DNA of 64,000 nt, taken from positions 576,001 to 640,000 of the forward strand of contig BSBK01005649.1 in NCBI GenBank assembly GCA_027943335.1. Reading direction: 5' to 3'. The DNA is from Chamaecyparis obtusa (lineage: Eukaryota > Streptophyta > Pinopsida > Cupressales > Cupressaceae). Numbering within the stretch: the first letter of the stretch is position 1; every line of letters begins with the position of its first letter. The position numbers were made by a program, and so were the translations under genes. The notes under the pieces are model-generated. The model saw only the letters and a list, made by a program, of their open reading frames with translations, made no database searches and was not told the DNA's origin. Shown one piece after another: positions 51,201 through 54,200 of this stretch.

Positions 51201-54200
51201 CTTCGGTTGCTTTGTATTATAAATCTCAGCCAGAATCTCATTGTTGTCCCTTAACAACTGAAATTCCGTCTGGAAAGCCTTTTTCACATCGTTCCATGTC
51301 GTCAAGCCTGATTTATCTACATCCGAATACCAGTCAATGGCTCCTTCCCTTAATGTTGCAAGGAATTGTTGGATCCATTCATCCTGGTTCGTGACCCCAT
51401 TGGCAGCCCATATAGTTTCACAGGTTCGGCAATGCCGAACAAGATCCTCCTTAGCATGGCCCGTGAACTTGGGCAGTTTCTATTTACTCGCAGCCATGGT
51501 TGCTTGTTGTCTCTGCGGTGGATTCGGTGCTCTGGCACCGCCTATGCCAGCACTCGCACTTCCTTGATTATTGTGTGCAGTAACTAGTGGCACTTGGGTA
51601 ACTGGTGGGACCGTACTGTGTGGAGTTCTTGGCTCCAACGGAGGGTTCGCCTGTGCGTTAGTAGCACCTTCGGTTGTACCATCCTCTCCGTGGGTTTGGT
51701 TCTCTGCCCCTGGTGTACATGTTAGACCCTCCTCAAACCGATCTCTCTCTTCTTGAAGGAAGAATTTTCTCAACTGTGTTTCCTCAAGTAGTTCCTCCCT
51801 ACTCCACACTCTCCGATGCTCCAACGAAGTGAACTGCTCCTCGTCGGCCTGTGCACCTTCCGTACCACTTCCGAGGTCCCCTTCAGGCAACCCTCCGACA
51901 GGCTGGTCCTGGGCAAGTTGCCTTAGCCTATATCGGCGTTCACGTTGCTGTGCGGAAATCAAAGCCCTCTGTGCGGCCTCCTCCTCTTCCTTCCTCTGGT
52001 CTTCTCTTGCTTCCGTCCGTGGGGTTAAGGTTAAGGACTCGAACAAGCTCCTTGTTTCCTCTAGGTGGTCCTCGTCACTTCTTCCGGCCTCCTGGTCAAA
52101 TTCCTCTAGACCCTCGCCTTCACTTACTCCCTTCAGTAGTCCTTCGACGCATCTTCGGAATCTCTCCCGTCACTCGGCTTGCTTCTGTGCGAGTACGACA
52201 ATTCTAGCGGCTTGTTCTTCTTCGAGTTCCTTCTTTAAATTTCTATTTTTATTCAATTGATTAGGCATAAATTCTATTCAATTATTCCGTCCTCATTTGT
52301 CCTCACATTGATATTCTCGTCCAATGGTATTCCCATCCGTCCACTCATTCCGTCGCTTGCCAGATTCGTTTGGCAACGGCGCCAGATGTTTACCCGTTAG
52401 GGTAGACTAGTTTACTGGTGCATAGACATAATACAAGAAATATAATAAACACAGAATATATCAGAGAATAATAAATACTTTCATTAATCATTCCAGACTG
52501 GCAAGTACATTCACATAATAATCCATAATAATCCTTCACCCGTAGGTGGTACATATTTATCTACCCGAAGGGGTGTGACCAAATGTCGTCACCCGTTCCC
52601 AACCGTCGGCAAACTAACACCCGACGGCAACATAAACTTTACCGCTAACATCCATCATGGCTTTCTAAGGTCAAACTGAAGCTGGCAAAAGGATTCTCAA
52701 GGGGTTTTAAATGGTTTTATCACAAATCACTTGGTTTCGACCCCATCTCTATGATAGACTTAGCTTAGCTCTCGCCCAAATCCCAGATAGACATGACTTC
52801 CCAACAAGCCAAAATCACTCAAACGGTCAAACCTCATTTGCCGGACCTAGGGACTTGAAAACAGCCACCAACAAAGACTACCTAAGACCTAGTTATGAAG
52901 ACTTTGACATTTGGCATTGATCAATGATCAAGCATCATAGATTCATACTATGAAATGATTTAGTTTTACAATTATGTATATTTCTCTTATTTTTTTGTAT
53001 AGACACACACACACACACACACACATGAATCCATATGAATCATAATGGGAAAAAAAATTCACGAATCAACGAACCAGATTCTCGAACCCGAATCCGTCCC
53101 CGAACCCGAACCGGCAACTCAGCTTGTATGTTAAGGCTCTATGACGTTTAAAACTTTAAATGGCATTGCTTTATCCATATTTTCATATGGATGACATGTA
53201 TATTTGCAAATTTCCTTATATATTTTAAAATTTCCCTATATTTTATATAGCTGTCCCCTTTGCCGTCCCCGTCCCAGAAACTCAGGGTAACACTGGTACA
53301 GGTACATGTCCGGTACTGATCCAGGTGCTTCTGGAGATCTTATTTTATCAATTGTACTTGGCTGTTACTATAAAGCACAATAGAAGTGATATTTTGGGTG
53401 TGATAGTTATACTAAAAACAAAAGTACGACATACCTATGTTGGTGTGGTTTTAAGTCAGGGAACATCACCTGTATTATCCTGGGCACCTTATTGTGATGA
53501 TAAACAGACACTAAAAAGACAGCAGTGGTCCAGGTATGATGGTCGATGATCATAATACAAACAGACAAGAACAAAGATTGAAAAAAATTAAGAACACACT
53601 AAACCTCTAGAAAAGATAACTGATTTCGATGACACACATGGTTCTTCAGTGAGACAATGACAGTTAAGTATTTCCCTTTTTGAACATATATTATAAACTT
53701 GAGTATTATTAAAAATCTTGATTCATCTATTAGTCTGAGCTATAAATCATCCGTGGCACTTTGGTCCTTTTTCATTATATTTTGCAGATATCATTGAGAC
53801 TGGTTAATTTTTGTTAATATCATCTATATAGTTAATATTTTTAATATTTTTAGCATTTTTCTATAGCCAAGCCCCGGGGCTTACTGAGCAAATGGTCCCA
53901 GAAAAGCTACCCCATACTAAGGCTAAGTTGCTAACTGTTCTGGGAACTTAGCTTCTACCAGATGGTGCTTGCAATTGCTGTGGCTACAATGCAGCTTTTC
54001 GGAATGGAGGTAGCTGAAGAATACAGCTCAAACCATTTCTTCTGATTAGCACAGAAGTTTTCATATGTGATGTTTACGAGGTTTTCTGATGAGAAAGGAG
54101 CCACATTTTGGCTGCTTGTCATCTTCAGATGACTCCACGTTTGACAAGGTTTTGGACTATGAGCCAGGAATCGGGATACCATAACTGATCTCTTGTGCTC

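Larger units (their letters stand above)
37912..52650 (-). mobile_element. Gypsy element C, split by element D
   Basis: Right part 50910-52650 holds the 5' LTR, primer site and first two-thirds of gag. Left part to 41255 holds the last zinc knuckles, protease, the fused integrase tail, a CCGTACGG cluster and a decayed extra frame. Element D sits between LQKD and LERMMKEL of gag and is flanked by ATCTT on both sides. Like B, C lacks reverse transcriptase, RNase H and the integrase core, with the same junction. No 3' LTR was found, so the left limit is uncertain. Confidence 0.85.

Noticed and set aside
37137..52650. Tandem element pair B-C sharing the LTR at 37137-37400
   Set aside because: No polypurine tract precedes that LTR on the C side; the adjoining DNA is an R-family LTR fragment instead.
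53955..54182. Minus-strand 75-codon frame and an overlapping exon-like plus frame
   Set aside because: No recognisable homology and no supporting splice context; left unannotated.
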